Assembly: GCA_017644185.1 (NCBI GenBank)
Contig: JAEPMA010000001.1
Coordinates: 372,001-436,000, forward strand
Length of the DNA: 64,000 bases
DNA from: Rhodospirillales bacterium
Lineage (GTDB): Bacteria; Pseudomonadota; Alphaproteobacteria; Rhodospirillales; Casp-alpha2
Direction: 5' to 3'
In this document: positions 27,780 to 35,798 of the stretch, in pieces
Position numbering within the stretch: the first letter of the stretch is position 1
Layout of the letters: each line of letters starts with the position of its first letter
Notes under the pieces: model-generated
The model's input: only the letters and a program-made list of their open reading frames with translations
Database searches by the model: none
What the model was told of the DNA's origin: nothing
Translations under genes and position numbers: made by a program

Positions 27780-28382
27780 TTATGTTTCGGGTTTTGACGC
27801 GAACCGCGCCAGGAATGTCTCGACGCTGGTCCGGACGATGTGTTCCATCTCATCATCGCCGACGGTGCCGCCGTTCAGGATATACGGCCAGAAGGCGCGC
27901 GACTTGATCAAACCGATGAACTGGGCGCCGGCTTCTTCCGGGTCGTCGGTGTCGATGGCGCCGGATTCCTGCGCCGCGGACATGAAATCGTTGAACACCG
28001 AGACCGCTTCCGATTTGGCGTTCATCTCGGCGGCGAGGGCGGGGTCGCGGATGGTTTCGCTCATCGCCATGCGGACCAGCCGCATGAAGCGCTTCGAGCA
28101 CATCAATCTTCCCTCGGCGCGGCCGAGCGCCAGTAATTGTTCTTCGAGCGGTTGGGACGGGTCGTATCCTATATTCAGGGTCTCCGAAATCTCATCGAAG
28201 ATCAGTTCCACAATCGCCTTGAAAAGTGCTTCCTTGCTTTCGAAATGATTGTAGACGGTGCGCTTGGAGACGTTGGCCCGCTCGGATATGCGGTCCATGC
28301 TCGCGCCCTGGAAGCCGCGCTCCTGGAATTCCTGGACCGCCGCTTCGAGGATTTGTTCCCGTTTTTTTTCGATGGGCGCCAT
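27780..28382 (-). CDS. TetR-family transcriptional regulator
   Basis: A 200-residue TetR regulator. The HTH domain covers residues 8-55 (REQILEAAVQEFQERGFQGASMDRI, then ANVSKRTVYNHFESKEALF) and the rest is the ligand-binding domain. The ATG at 28382 is chosen; the longer frame would begin inside the promoter. Two strong palindromes at 28425-28484 lie between it and the divergent molybdoenzyme genes and are the probable operators. RidA follows on the same strand. Confidence 0.92.
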   Translation of the reverse strand: MAPIEKKREQILEAAVQEFQERGFQGASMDRISERANVSKRTVYNHFESKEALFKAIVELIFDEISETLNIGYDPSQPLEEQLLALGRAEGRLMCSKRFMRLVRMAMSETIRDPALAAEMNAKSEAVSVFNDFMSAAQESGAIDTDDPEEAGAQFIGLIKSRAFWPYILNGGTVGDDEMEHIVRTSVETFLARFASKPET

Positions 28383-28424
28383 AGGTCCCGGGTATCCGTC
28401 TGAGAATCGTGTGCTTGGCTTCAA

Positions 28425-28444
28425 TGTAAACTTTCCGGTTTACA
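28425..28444. promoter_or_regulatory. Palindromic TetR operator 1
   Basis: TGTAAACTTTCCGGTTTACA is a 20-base palindrome with perfect 7-base arms (TGTAAAC/GTTTACA) lying 43 bases from the TetR start. It shares the GTAAAC/GTTTAC half-site with operator 2. Confidence 0.75.
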
Positions 28445-28457
28445 AAAGCCAGCGCAT

Positions 28458-28484
28458 AAGTAAACTGCACAGTGTAGTTTACTT
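28458..28484. promoter_or_regulatory. Palindromic TetR operator 2
   Basis: A 27-base palindrome with arms AAGTAAACT and AGTTTACTT around a CAC-A-GTG centre; only one base pair breaks symmetry. It lies 34 bases before the first molybdoenzyme gene, in the promoter zone, so binding should block transcription of it. It shares the half-site of operator 1; centre-to-centre distance is about 36 bases. Confidence 0.8.
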
Positions 28485-28517
28485 AATGAGCAGCTTTCCC
28501 CCAAAGGAGACTTGGAA

Positions 28518-28979
28518 ATGACGATCCAGGTAACAATCAACGGCGAGGCCCGAACCCTCGACGCCAGTCCCGACATGCCGCTCTTGTGGGCGCTCAGGGA
28601 CGAATTGAAGATGACGGGCACCAAGTTCGGTTGCGGCGTCGGCCTCTGCGGGGCGTGCACCGTGCATCTGAACGGAAGCGCCGTCCGTTCGTGTCAGACC
28701 TACGTCGGCGATGTCGAAGGCGCCGAAATCACGACGATCGAGGCGGTCGATACCCGCGAAGCGGTCGCGCTCCGCACCGCGTGGGCGGAGTTGGACGTGC
28801 CGCAGTGTGGCTACTGTCAGTCGGGCCAGATCATGCAGGCCGCTGATTTGTTGAAGGCGACCCCCAAACCCACCGACGCAGACATCGACGCGGCCATGGA
28901 CGGCAACGTCTGCCGCTGCGCGACCTATCACCGCATCCGCGCCGGCATTCACCGCGCCGCCGAAATCCTGGAGGCCTGA
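28518..28979 (+). CDS. [2Fe-2S] subunit of a xanthine-oxidase-family dehydrogenase, IorA-like
   Basis: A 153-residue electron-transfer subunit. The plant-type cluster is bound by C39, C44, C47 and C59 (GCGVGLCGACTVH), the second cluster by C97, C100, C132 and C134 (QCGYCQSGQ and CRC). The small size and pairing with a Tat-secreted large subunit point to the isoquinoline 1-oxidoreductase type. It is probably carried to the periplasm by piggy-back on the large subunit. ATG at 28518, with AAAGGAGA upstream. It lies 2 bases before the large-subunit gene and is controlled by a divergent TetR. Confidence 0.92.
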   Translation: MTIQVTINGEARTLDASPDMPLLWALRDELKMTGTKFGCGVGLCGACTVHLNGSAVRSCQTYVGDVEGAEITTIEAVDTREAVALRTAWAELDVPQCGYCQSGQIMQAADLLKATPKPTDADIDAAMDGNVCRCATYHRIRAGIHRAAEILEA

Positions 28980-28981
28980 AC

Positions 28982-31177
28982 ATGAAATTCCTGAAAAACA
29001 TGATGCAGACCGAGCTTGCCCCGCATGACCCGGGGATGAGCCGCCGTTCGTTTTTAAAAGTCACCGGGGGCGCCACCGCCGGGCTGGTTGTCGGGTTTAC
29101 GCTGCCGGTCTCCGGTGCCAACGCCGCCCAAGGTGACGGCACCTTCAACCCCTTCGTCCGGATCGCACCCGACGGGACGGTCACGGTCCTCAACAAGCAC
29201 CTCGACATGGGGCAGGGGAACATGACCGGCCTCCTGTCGCTGGTCGCCGAAGAGTTGGATGCGGATTGGGGGCAGATGAAGGGCGAGTTCGCGCCTAGTG
29301 ATCCCAAGAAATACGCCAACCTGAGTTGGGGCGTGCAGGGAACGGGTGGCTCGTCCGCGATCCCGAACAGCTTCATCCAGTACCGCGAAGCGGGTGCCGC
29401 GGCGAAAGCGATGTTGATCGCCGCCGCCGCGCAATCGTGGAAGGTGAAAGCGTCCGAGATCACCGTTGAAAACGGCGTCATCGCGCATCCGTCAGGCAAG
29501 AAAGCCGGGTTCGGCGACTTCGCCGCACTGGCTTCCGCCGAAACGCCGCCCGAAAAACCGCAACTGAAATCCCCCGATCAGTTCAACTTCATCGGAAAGA
29601 CGGGCTATGGCCGGGTCGACACGACGTCGAAAAGCGTCGGTGGAACGATCTATACCCAGGACATCGACCGTCCGGGCATGCTGATCGCCGTCGTGGCACG
29701 CCCGCCGAAGTTCGGCGCGACCGTGAAATCCGTCGACGATAAAGCAGCCCGCGAGATGAAGGGCGTCAAAGACGTGGTCCGCATCCCGCAAGGTGTGGCG
29801 GTCCTCGCCGATAATACCTGGAATGCGATGCAGGCGCGGAGCGCCCTCGAGATCACGTGGGACGAGACCAACGCCGAAACCCGCTCGACCAAGGACATCG
29901 CCGCGCACTACCGGGAACTCTCCGAGAAACCGGGAACGGTCGCGGTCGAGGGTGAAACGGACAAAGCGTTCGAAAAAGCCAAGACCGTGGTCGAAGCGAC
30001 CTATGAGTTCCCCTATCTGGCGCACGCACCGATGGAACCCATGAACGCGGTCGCCGAGTTGAAGCCGGGGCAGTCGCTTGAAATCTGGACCGGCAGTCAG
30101 CTTCAGACCCTCGACCACAACATCGCATCGAAGATCGCCGAACTGCCGATGGAGAAGGTGAAGATCCACACGCTCTACGCCGGTGGCTCATTCGGACGTC
30201 GCGCCAACCCGACGTCTGACTTCATCAACGAAGCGGTGCACATCGCCAAGGCGATCGGCGGCCGCCAACCGGTCAAGCTGGTGTGGAGCCGCGAGGACGA
30301 TATCAAGGGCGGGTATTACCGCCCCCTTTATGTCCATAAAGTGCGCGCGGGTTTGAACGACGCGGGTGAGATCGTCGCCTGGCATCACCGCATCGTTGGT
30401 CAAAGCATCGTCAAGGGCACGCCCTTCGAGGGTGGCCTCGTCAAGAACGGCATCGACCACACGTCCGTCGAGGGAGCTTCGCACTTACCTTACGATGTCG
30501 GCGCCCACCAACTCGAACTGCACACGACCGACGTCGGCGTGCCGGTGTTGTGGTGGCGGTCCGTCGGTTCGACCCACACGGCTTATGCGGTCGAGACGAT
30601 GATGGACCGGTTGGCGAAATCGTCGGGTCAGGACCCGGTCGAATTTCGTTTGAAACACATGACGTCCAGCCCGCGTGAGATGGGTGTCCTGAAACTCGCC
30701 GCCGAGAAAGCGGGGTGGGGCGCGAAGAAACTGCCGGATGGTGTGCATCGTGGGGTCGCGGTCCACAAATCTTTCGGGACGTATGTCGCGCAAATCGCCG
30801 ACGTGCACGTTCGCGACGATGGGACCGTCAAGGTCGAGCGCGTGACCTGCGCGGTCGATCTCGGTGTCGCCGTCAACCCGGACCAGATCGCCGCGCAGAT
30901 GGAAGGCGGGATCGGTTACGGCCTCGGCGCGATCCTCCGAAACCGCATCGACATCGAAAACGGCGAAGTGCAGCAATCGCAGTTCTACGACTACGAGCCA
31001 TTGCGTATGTCCGACATGCCGTTCGTCGAAACCCACATCGTCCCGTCTACCGAGGCGCCGACCGGCGCGGGCGAGCCGGGCACACCCCCCATCGGCCCGG
31101 CGGTCGCCAACGCCATCCTGTGGGGGACGGGCAAGACGATCGACGCACTGCCGTTCAGCAGACACGGCCTGACCTGA
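28982..31177 (+). CDS. Molybdopterin-binding large subunit, IorB-like, with Tat signal
   Basis: A 731-residue aldehyde-oxidase/xanthine-dehydrogenase-type catalytic subunit. A twin-arginine signal (SRRSFLK, R21-R22) and a hydrophobic stretch mark export to the periplasm. The catalytic glutamate is E698 in TGAGEPGTPP, and GGSFGRRANP and the VWSREDD block are conserved Mo-cofactor regions. The family hydroxylates N-heterocycles or oxidises aldehydes. No cytochrome subunit, XdhC-type chaperone or FAD subunit is adjacent, so maturation and electron acceptor are supplied elsewhere. Confidence 0.92.
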   Translation: MKFLKNMMQTELAPHDPGMSRRSFLKVTGGATAGLVVGFTLPVSGANAAQGDGTFNPFVRIAPDGTVTVLNKHLDMGQGNMTGLLSLVAEELDADWGQMKGEFAPSDPKKYANLSWGVQGTGGSSAIPNSFIQYREAGAAAKAMLIAAAAQSWKVKASEITVENGVIAHPSGKKAGFGDFAALASAETPPEKPQLKSPDQFNFIGKTGYGRVDTTSKSVGGTIYTQDIDRPGMLIAVVARPPKFGATVKSVDDKAAREMKGVKDVVRIPQGVAVLADNTWNAMQARSALEITWDETNAETRSTKDIAAHYRELSEKPGTVAVEGETDKAFEKAKTVVEATYEFPYLAHAPMEPMNAVAELKPGQSLEIWTGSQLQTLDHNIASKIAELPMEKVKIHTLYAGGSFGRRANPTSDFINEAVHIAKAIGGRQPVKLVWSREDDIKGGYYRPLYVHKVRAGLNDAGEIVAWHHRIVGQSIVKGTPFEGGLVKNGIDHTSVEGASHLPYDVGAHQLELHTTDVGVPVLWWRSVGSTHTAYAVETMMDRLAKSSGQDPVEFRLKHMTSSPREMGVLKLAAEKAGWGAKKLPDGVHRGVAVHKSFGTYVAQIADVHVRDDGTVKVERVTCAVDLGVAVNPDQIAAQMEGGIGYGLGAILRNRIDIENGEVQQSQFYDYEPLRMSDMPFVETHIVPSTEAPTGAGEPGTPPIGPAVANAILWGTGKTIDALPFSRHGLT

Positions 31178-31224
31178 GGTTTCTCAATCCCCCCCTCCGA
31201 GAAACCTGCCCCGAAGGAAGGCCC

Positions 31225-31256
31225 GAAGGGCGTGGCGGTTCGCCGTCACGCCCTTC
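31225..31256 (+). terminator. Stem-loop after the molybdoenzyme genes
   Basis: A 10-base-pair stem GAAGGGCGTG/CACGCCCTTC encloses an inner mostly paired part and a short loop, 48 bases after the IorB-like stop. There is no T-run after it (TAAATTG follows), so it may be a weak or Rho-assisted terminator. Confidence 0.45.
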
Positions 31257-31307
31257 TAAATTGTATTCGGTAACGAATTCTTGAAATGCCGCATCTTGCC
31301 GCCGCGT

Positions 31308-31324
31308 GATATCGTCCCGATATC
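31308..31324. promoter_or_regulatory. Palindrome GATATCG-TCC-CGATATC upstream of the DsbD-like gene
   Basis: Seven-base perfect inverted arms around a 3-base centre, 34 bases before the ATG at 31358. Position and symmetry suggest an operator near the promoter or start; no regulator is assigned. Confidence 0.4.
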
Positions 31325-31357
31325 TTCCGGAAAGGTTTCAGCGGAGCGAAAGGCCCG

Positions 31358-33463
31358 ATGATAAAAGGTCTCCGGCTTTTGACGTTGATCTCGTTGCTGT
31401 GCGCCGGGGTTTTCCCGGCGGCGGCGGACGTGGTCACGTCCAATGAACTGACGGCCAAGCTGGTTTCCGAGAACAGCCAGGTCGCATCCGGTGAAACGGT
31501 GACCATCGCGCTCCATCAGAAAATGGCGCCGGGCTGGCACACCTACTGGGTGAACCCGGGCGATTCCGGTCAGCCCCCGATGCTGAGCTGGCAACTCCCG
31601 GAAGGCGTTTCGGTCGAACAGTCGTCGTGGCCGGCGCCGCATCGTTTGCCGGTCGGCCCGCTGGTCAATTACGGCTATTCCGATGAAATCGCGCTTTTGT
31701 ATGAGGTGACGATCCCCGAAACCTGGCCAGCGGGCGAGGTGTTGCCCCTCCGCGCCGACGCCGAGATCCTGGTTTGCGAGGAAATCTGCATCCCGGTTAC
31801 CGGGACCCTGGCCCTCGATATTCCGACGGGTGGGGAAACGCGCAAAGATAACGCGGTTGCGCCGATGTTCGCGAACGCGCGCGCCGAACAACCACTACCC
31901 ACACCCTGGCCCGCCATGGCGTATGCCGTCGACGGGCGGGTCGGCGTCATACTATCGGGGCCCGCGGCCGACTTCGCGACGGTGAGCGATGCTTACGTCT
32001 ATCCGGAAAAATGGGGCGTGGTAAATCATGCCGCCCCCCAAACGTTCGGTCTCGGCGCGGATGGGTTGGTCATTACCGCGCCGCCCGGCGAGGGAAGTGC
32101 AGGTGAGATGTTCTCGGGCGTCGTCACGTTGAAACAGGACGGCGCGCCCGACCGTTCGTTTAAAATCGATAACGTTCCCGTCGTCACCACGGCGCCGCCG
32201 GTGATGAACGAGGGCGGGGCCCAGCCGAATGTCTGGCTTTTGATCGCCCTGGCCCTCGCGGGCGGGGTTTTGCTGAATTTGATGCCTTGCGTATTCCCGG
32301 TTCTCGCGGTGAAGGCGTTGTCTTTAACCAAGCACGCCGACGCACAGACCTGGACGCGGCTCGCGCACGGTGGCGCGTATACGTCGGGCGTGGTGGCGAG
32401 CTTTCTTATTCTTGCCGCGGCGCTGCTTGCCCTTCGCGCCGGGGGCGATGCCATCGGCTGGGGCTTCCAGTTGCAAGAGCCGCTGGTTGTCGGTGCGCTG
32501 GCCTATGTCGCGGCGCTGGTCGGCTTGAACCTGTCGGGTGTGTTCGAAATCTCGGGCCGCTTCGCGGGGGCCGGTAGTGCGTGGACGCATGGCCCCGGTA
32601 TCAGCGCGTCGTTCGCGACGGGCGTGCTCGCCGCTGTCGTCGCTGCTCCATGTACCGCCCCCTTCATGGCGACGGCCACGGGCGGCGCGCTTTTGTTAGA
32701 GTGGCCGGGCGCGTTAAGTGTGTTCGCCGCCCTCGGTTTTGGTCTCGCGCTTCCTTATCTTTTGTTGACGGCGATGCCGGGGCTGTCGCGCCTGCTCCCC
32801 AAACCCGGAGCGTGGATGGTGCGCTTCAAGCAACTCCTCGCGTTTCCCATGTATGCGACGGCGGCGTGGCTGATCTGGGTGCTGAGCCTGCAAGCTGGGC
32901 CCGACGCGGCGTTCCTGGCGATGCTTGGACTGATCGCGATCGCGTTCGCTTGTTGGGCCTGGCCGTCCGAACCGCTGTCGGGCAGTGCCGTTTATCAAGG
33001 GGTGCGGCTGGCGCTGGTTTTGGTGCCTTTACTCGGTGCCGGGGCGTTGTTGGGGTGGGTCGGCGTGAACGCCGAAATTGCGCCCGCCCAACAACAAGCC
33101 GCCACCGACATCGCGGAGCCTTATTCCGAAGCCAGGCTGACCCGCCATCAGGCTGCCGGACGCACGGTTTTCGTCAATATGACGGCGGCATGGTGCATCA
33201 CGTGCAAGGTGAATGAGCGCGTCGCCCTTTCCGGTCCCGGGTTCGAGAAGCTTCTGGATGAGCGCAACATCGCCTATCTACAGGGCGACTGGACCAATCG
33301 CGATCCGGAAATCACGCGCTTCCTGGAACGCTTCGGCCGCGCCGGTGTCCCCCTATACGTTATTTTCCCGGCAGACGGCGGTGCGCCGCGGGTTCTGCCA
33401 CAGATTCTGAAACCCGGTGCCCTTCGGGACGCCCTGACGACGAACGCTTCGGGCAGTGCCTGA
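31358..33463 (+). CDS. DsbD/ScsB-like protein-disulfide reductase
   Basis: A 701-residue inner-membrane protein that moves reducing equivalents from the cytoplasm to periplasmic partners. Layout: signal peptide, N-terminal periplasmic domain (25-290, with C140-x3-C144), a DsbD-type transmembrane domain (292-570) with its essential pair C311 (LMPCVFP) and C432 (AAPCTAPF), then a thioredoxin domain with W612-C613-I-T-C616. The long N-terminal domain and lack of a C-terminal extension make it ScsB-like rather than E. coli DsbD. A redoxin gene follows by 38 bases. Confidence 0.9.
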   Translation: MIKGLRLLTLISLLCAGVFPAAADVVTSNELTAKLVSENSQVASGETVTIALHQKMAPGWHTYWVNPGDSGQPPMLSWQLPEGVSVEQSSWPAPHRLPVGPLVNYGYSDEIALLYEVTIPETWPAGEVLPLRADAEILVCEEICIPVTGTLALDIPTGGETRKDNAVAPMFANARAEQPLPTPWPAMAYAVDGRVGVILSGPAADFATVSDAYVYPEKWGVVNHAAPQTFGLGADGLVITAPPGEGSAGEMFSGVVTLKQDGAPDRSFKIDNVPVVTTAPPVMNEGGAQPNVWLLIALALAGGVLLNLMPCVFPVLAVKALSLTKHADAQTWTRLAHGGAYTSGVVASFLILAAALLALRAGGDAIGWGFQLQEPLVVGALAYVAALVGLNLSGVFEISGRFAGAGSAWTHGPGISASFATGVLAAVVAAPCTAPFMATATGGALLLEWPGALSVFAALGFGLALPYLLLTAMPGLSRLLPKPGAWMVRFKQLLAFPMYATAAWLIWVLSLQAGPDAAFLAMLGLIAIAFACWAWPSEPLSGSAVYQGVRLALVLVPLLGAGALLGWVGVNAEIAPAQQQAATDIAEPYSEARLTRHQAAGRTVFVNMTAAWCITCKVNERVALSGPGFEKLLDERNIAYLQGDWTNRDPEITRFLERFGRAGVPLYVIFPADGGAPRVLPQILKPGALRDALTTNASGSA

Positions 33464-33501
33464 AGCCGATTTAACCAGATAAAACAGGAAAGGCCTTGAA
33501 C

Positions 33502-34125
33502 ATGATGAATACGTCGACGTTGAAGACTCTCGCGCTTGCGGCCGCCGTCACGATCTTGCCGCTGAGCGTCGATGCTTCCCCGAAAGTGAGCGCGCCCGCG
33601 CCCCAGTTCACCGGCAAGACCGCTGCCGGTGAAACGGTCGATCTGTCGCAGCTCAGGGGTAAGAAGGTGGTTCTTGAATGGACCAATAAGGATTGCCCGT
33701 ATGTTCGCAAGCACTACGGCACCGAAAACATGCAAGCGTTGCAGGGCGAATCGAAATCCGATCACGATGTGGTCTGGATCTCGGTGATTTCGTCGGCGCC
33801 GGGTACGCAGGGATATCTCGAGCCTAAAGAAGCGCTCGCCCATGTCGATGAAGCCAAAGCCAAACCGGATCACGTGATCCTCGACCCGTCGGGGACCATC
33901 GGCCGTGCCTACGCCGCCGTGACGACGCCGCATATGTACGTCATCGATGAGCAGGGGACACTCCGGTTTATGGGCGGGATCGACGATAAGCCATCGTCCA
34001 ACTGGGAAACCGTCAAGGGGGCCAAGAACTACGTGCGCGCCGCGCTCGACGATCTGGCCCAGGGTGGCGATGTGAAAGATGCCGTGACCCGGCCCTACGG
34101 GTGTTCGGTGAAGTACGGCTCCTGA
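33502..34125 (+). CDS. Secreted thioredoxin-fold redoxin (AhpC/TSA-like)
   Basis: A 207-residue protein with a signal peptide (ending near DASPK) and a redoxin domain. The active-site region is NKDCPYVRKHYG with C65; the position where a second CxxC cysteine would stand is valine, so it is a one-cysteine peroxiredoxin-like or thiol carrier, unless the C-terminal cysteine (PYGCSVKYG) acts as resolving residue. It is the probable periplasmic partner of the DsbD/ScsB-like reductase next to it. Start: ATG at 33502 with AGGAAAGG upstream. Confidence 0.88.
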   Translation: MMNTSTLKTLALAAAVTILPLSVDASPKVSAPAPQFTGKTAAGETVDLSQLRGKKVVLEWTNKDCPYVRKHYGTENMQALQGESKSDHDVVWISVISSAPGTQGYLEPKEALAHVDEAKAKPDHVILDPSGTIGRAYAAVTTPHMYVIDEQGTLRFMGGIDDKPSSNWETVKGAKNYVRAALDDLAQGGDVKDAVTRPYGCSVKYGS

Positions 34126-34152
34126 ACTAAATCAGAAAAGTACCTGCGTCAG

Positions 34153-34180
34153 AGGGCGCCCCCGCCGGGGCGCCCTTTCT
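34153..34180 (+). terminator. Intrinsic terminator after the redoxin gene
   Basis: A 9-base-pair perfect stem GGGCGCCCC/GGGGCGCCC with a 4-base loop, followed by TTTCT. It lies 28 bases after the redoxin stop and just ahead of the hemN promoter. Confidence 0.85.
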
Positions 34181-34183
34181 ATG

Positions 34184-34197
34184 TTGATCCAGATCAA
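34184..34197 (+). promoter_or_regulatory. FNR/FixK-type box of hemN
   Basis: TTGATCCAGATCAA is a perfect TTGAT-N4-ATCAA box. A -10-like TAAAAT at 34219-34224 lies 21 bases after it, the spacing of a class II FNR-activated promoter, giving a predicted start of transcription near 34232. Confidence 0.88.
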
Positions 34198-34251
34198 TGT
34201 CATGCCGGCGTCACTCGGTAAAATCCTCATCAAGTGATGAAGGAGTTGACG

Positions 34252-35628
34252 TTGACGGTTCACGCATTCCCAACGCCGGATAAAAACGCAACGCTCGCCG
34301 TTCGTTACGGCGGCGCGGTGCCGCGTTACACCAGCTATCCGACGGCGCCGCATTTCAATGGCTTGGTCAACGGCGAGGTCTATGCTGAATGGCTGGCCAC
34401 GGTCGGTGCGGGCGACAAGGTCTCGCTTTATCTGCACATCCCGTTCTGCAACGAGCTTTGCTGGTATTGCGGCTGTCATACGAAAATCGTGCGTCGCTAC
34501 CGTCCGGTTGCGGCTTATCTGGAGACGTTGCTGGCCGAGATCGATCTGGTGGCGTCGAAACTGGGTGGCCGGCCTGAAGCGACCTGTATTCACTTCGGCG
34601 GTGGCAGTCCGACGATCCTGGAGCCCGCCGATTGGCGGCGCGTGCTGGACCGGCTGCGCGAACGCTTCGACGTCGCCGAGGACGCCGAGATCGCGGTCGA
34701 GATCGACCCCCGCACCATGACACCTGAATACATCGCCGCACTGGCGGACGCCGGGGTCAACCGCGCTTCGATCGGGGTGCAGGAATTCGATCCGGATATC
34801 CAGCGCCGTATCAATCGCATCCAACCGTTCGAAGTGACGGCGCAAGTGATCGCATGGCTTCGGGACGCCGGGATCGACAGTATTAATCTCGATCTGATGT
34901 ATGGCCTTCCCAAACAAACCCTGCGCCATGTCGAGGACATGACGGCGCGCTCATTGGCATTCAAGGCGTCAAGGATTGCGTTGTTCGGGTATGCCCACGT
35001 GCCGTGGATGAAAACCCACCAGAAGCTGATCCGCGACGAAGACCTGCCGGGGCTTGACGATCGTTGGCGTCAGGCTGAGCGCGCCGCTGAGATTCTGCTC
35101 GACGCCGGTTATGTGCGGGTCGGGTTCGACCACTTCGCGCTTCCGGACGACCCGATCGCCGATATTGAGCCGGGCAGCATCGGCCGTAATTTCCAGGGCT
35201 ATACCGCTGATACCGCCGAGACGCTGATCGGCTTTGGCGCGTCGGCAATCAGTTCGCTGAGACAGGGGTACGCCCAGAATGCGGCGTCGTTGCCGACGTA
35301 CGCCGAGGCCGTCGCGGAAGGGCATCTGCCCGTGCGGCGGGGTATTGAGTTGAGTGAAGACGACAAACTTCGCCGTCACGTCATTGAGCGGGTGATGTGC
35401 GATCTAAGCATCGATGTCGGCCGGATCTGCGCCGAACACGGGATGCCTGTTGATTATCTGGACGGTGCGTTCGATGCGCTCCAGCCGCTGGTTCGCGACG
35501 GATTGGTAACGATCTCCGACCGTCTGATCCAGGTGACCGAGGCCGGGCGGCCCCTGGTCAGGAACGTCGCCGCCGTTTTCGATGCTTATCTGGAAAACGG
35601 TCAGGGCCGGCATTCGTCGGCGATCTAA
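34252..35628 (+). CDS. hemN: Oxygen-independent coproporphyrinogen III oxidase
   Basis: A 458-residue radical-SAM enzyme that makes protoporphyrinogen IX when oxygen is scarce. The cluster motif HIPFCNELCWYCGCHT carries the C-x3-C-x2-C signature plus the extra family cysteine. The FNR box and -10 place the mRNA start at about 34232, so the GTG at 34234 or ATG at 34237 would have no leader. AAGGAG at 34240-34245 then correctly positions the TTG at 34252, which I take as the start. PRYTSYPTAPHF and YGLPKQT are conserved HemN blocks. The gene is alone between terminator and cfa. Confidence 0.95.
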   Translation: MTVHAFPTPDKNATLAVRYGGAVPRYTSYPTAPHFNGLVNGEVYAEWLATVGAGDKVSLYLHIPFCNELCWYCGCHTKIVRRYRPVAAYLETLLAEIDLVASKLGGRPEATCIHFGGGSPTILEPADWRRVLDRLRERFDVAEDAEIAVEIDPRTMTPEYIAALADAGVNRASIGVQEFDPDIQRRINRIQPFEVTAQVIAWLRDAGIDSINLDLMYGLPKQTLRHVEDMTARSLAFKASRIALFGYAHVPWMKTHQKLIRDEDLPGLDDRWRQAERAAEILLDAGYVRVGFDHFALPDDPIADIEPGSIGRNFQGYTADTAETLIGFGASAISSLRQGYAQNAASLPTYAEAVAEGHLPVRRGIELSEDDKLRRHVIERVMCDLSIDVGRICAEHGMPVDYLDGAFDALQPLVRDGLVTISDRLIQVTEAGRPLVRNVAAVFDAYLENGQGRHSSAI

Positions 35629-35685
35629 CGCCTGTTGCTTAGGGTGTAAGTCCTAAACAATGTAAAAGAATCAAATTACAACCCA

Positions 35686-35716
35686 TTGACTTGGTGATGC
35701 GAAAGCGCCTTAAATT
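35686..35716 (+). promoter_or_regulatory. Possible promoter of the cyclopropane synthase gene
   Basis: TTGACT at 35686 and TTAAAT/TAAATT at 35710-35716 are 18-19 bases apart, giving a leader of about 80 bases. The 170-base gap 35629-35798 is AT-rich upstream of this and shows no other structure. Confidence 0.4.
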
Positions 35717-35798
35717 GGAATGGTTCTATTGTAGGGTGCTTTGAGGAGGAGAGCGCAGCGGCCACGCCGCAGACTGAGGCCGCAGCATTTGCGGGGCA

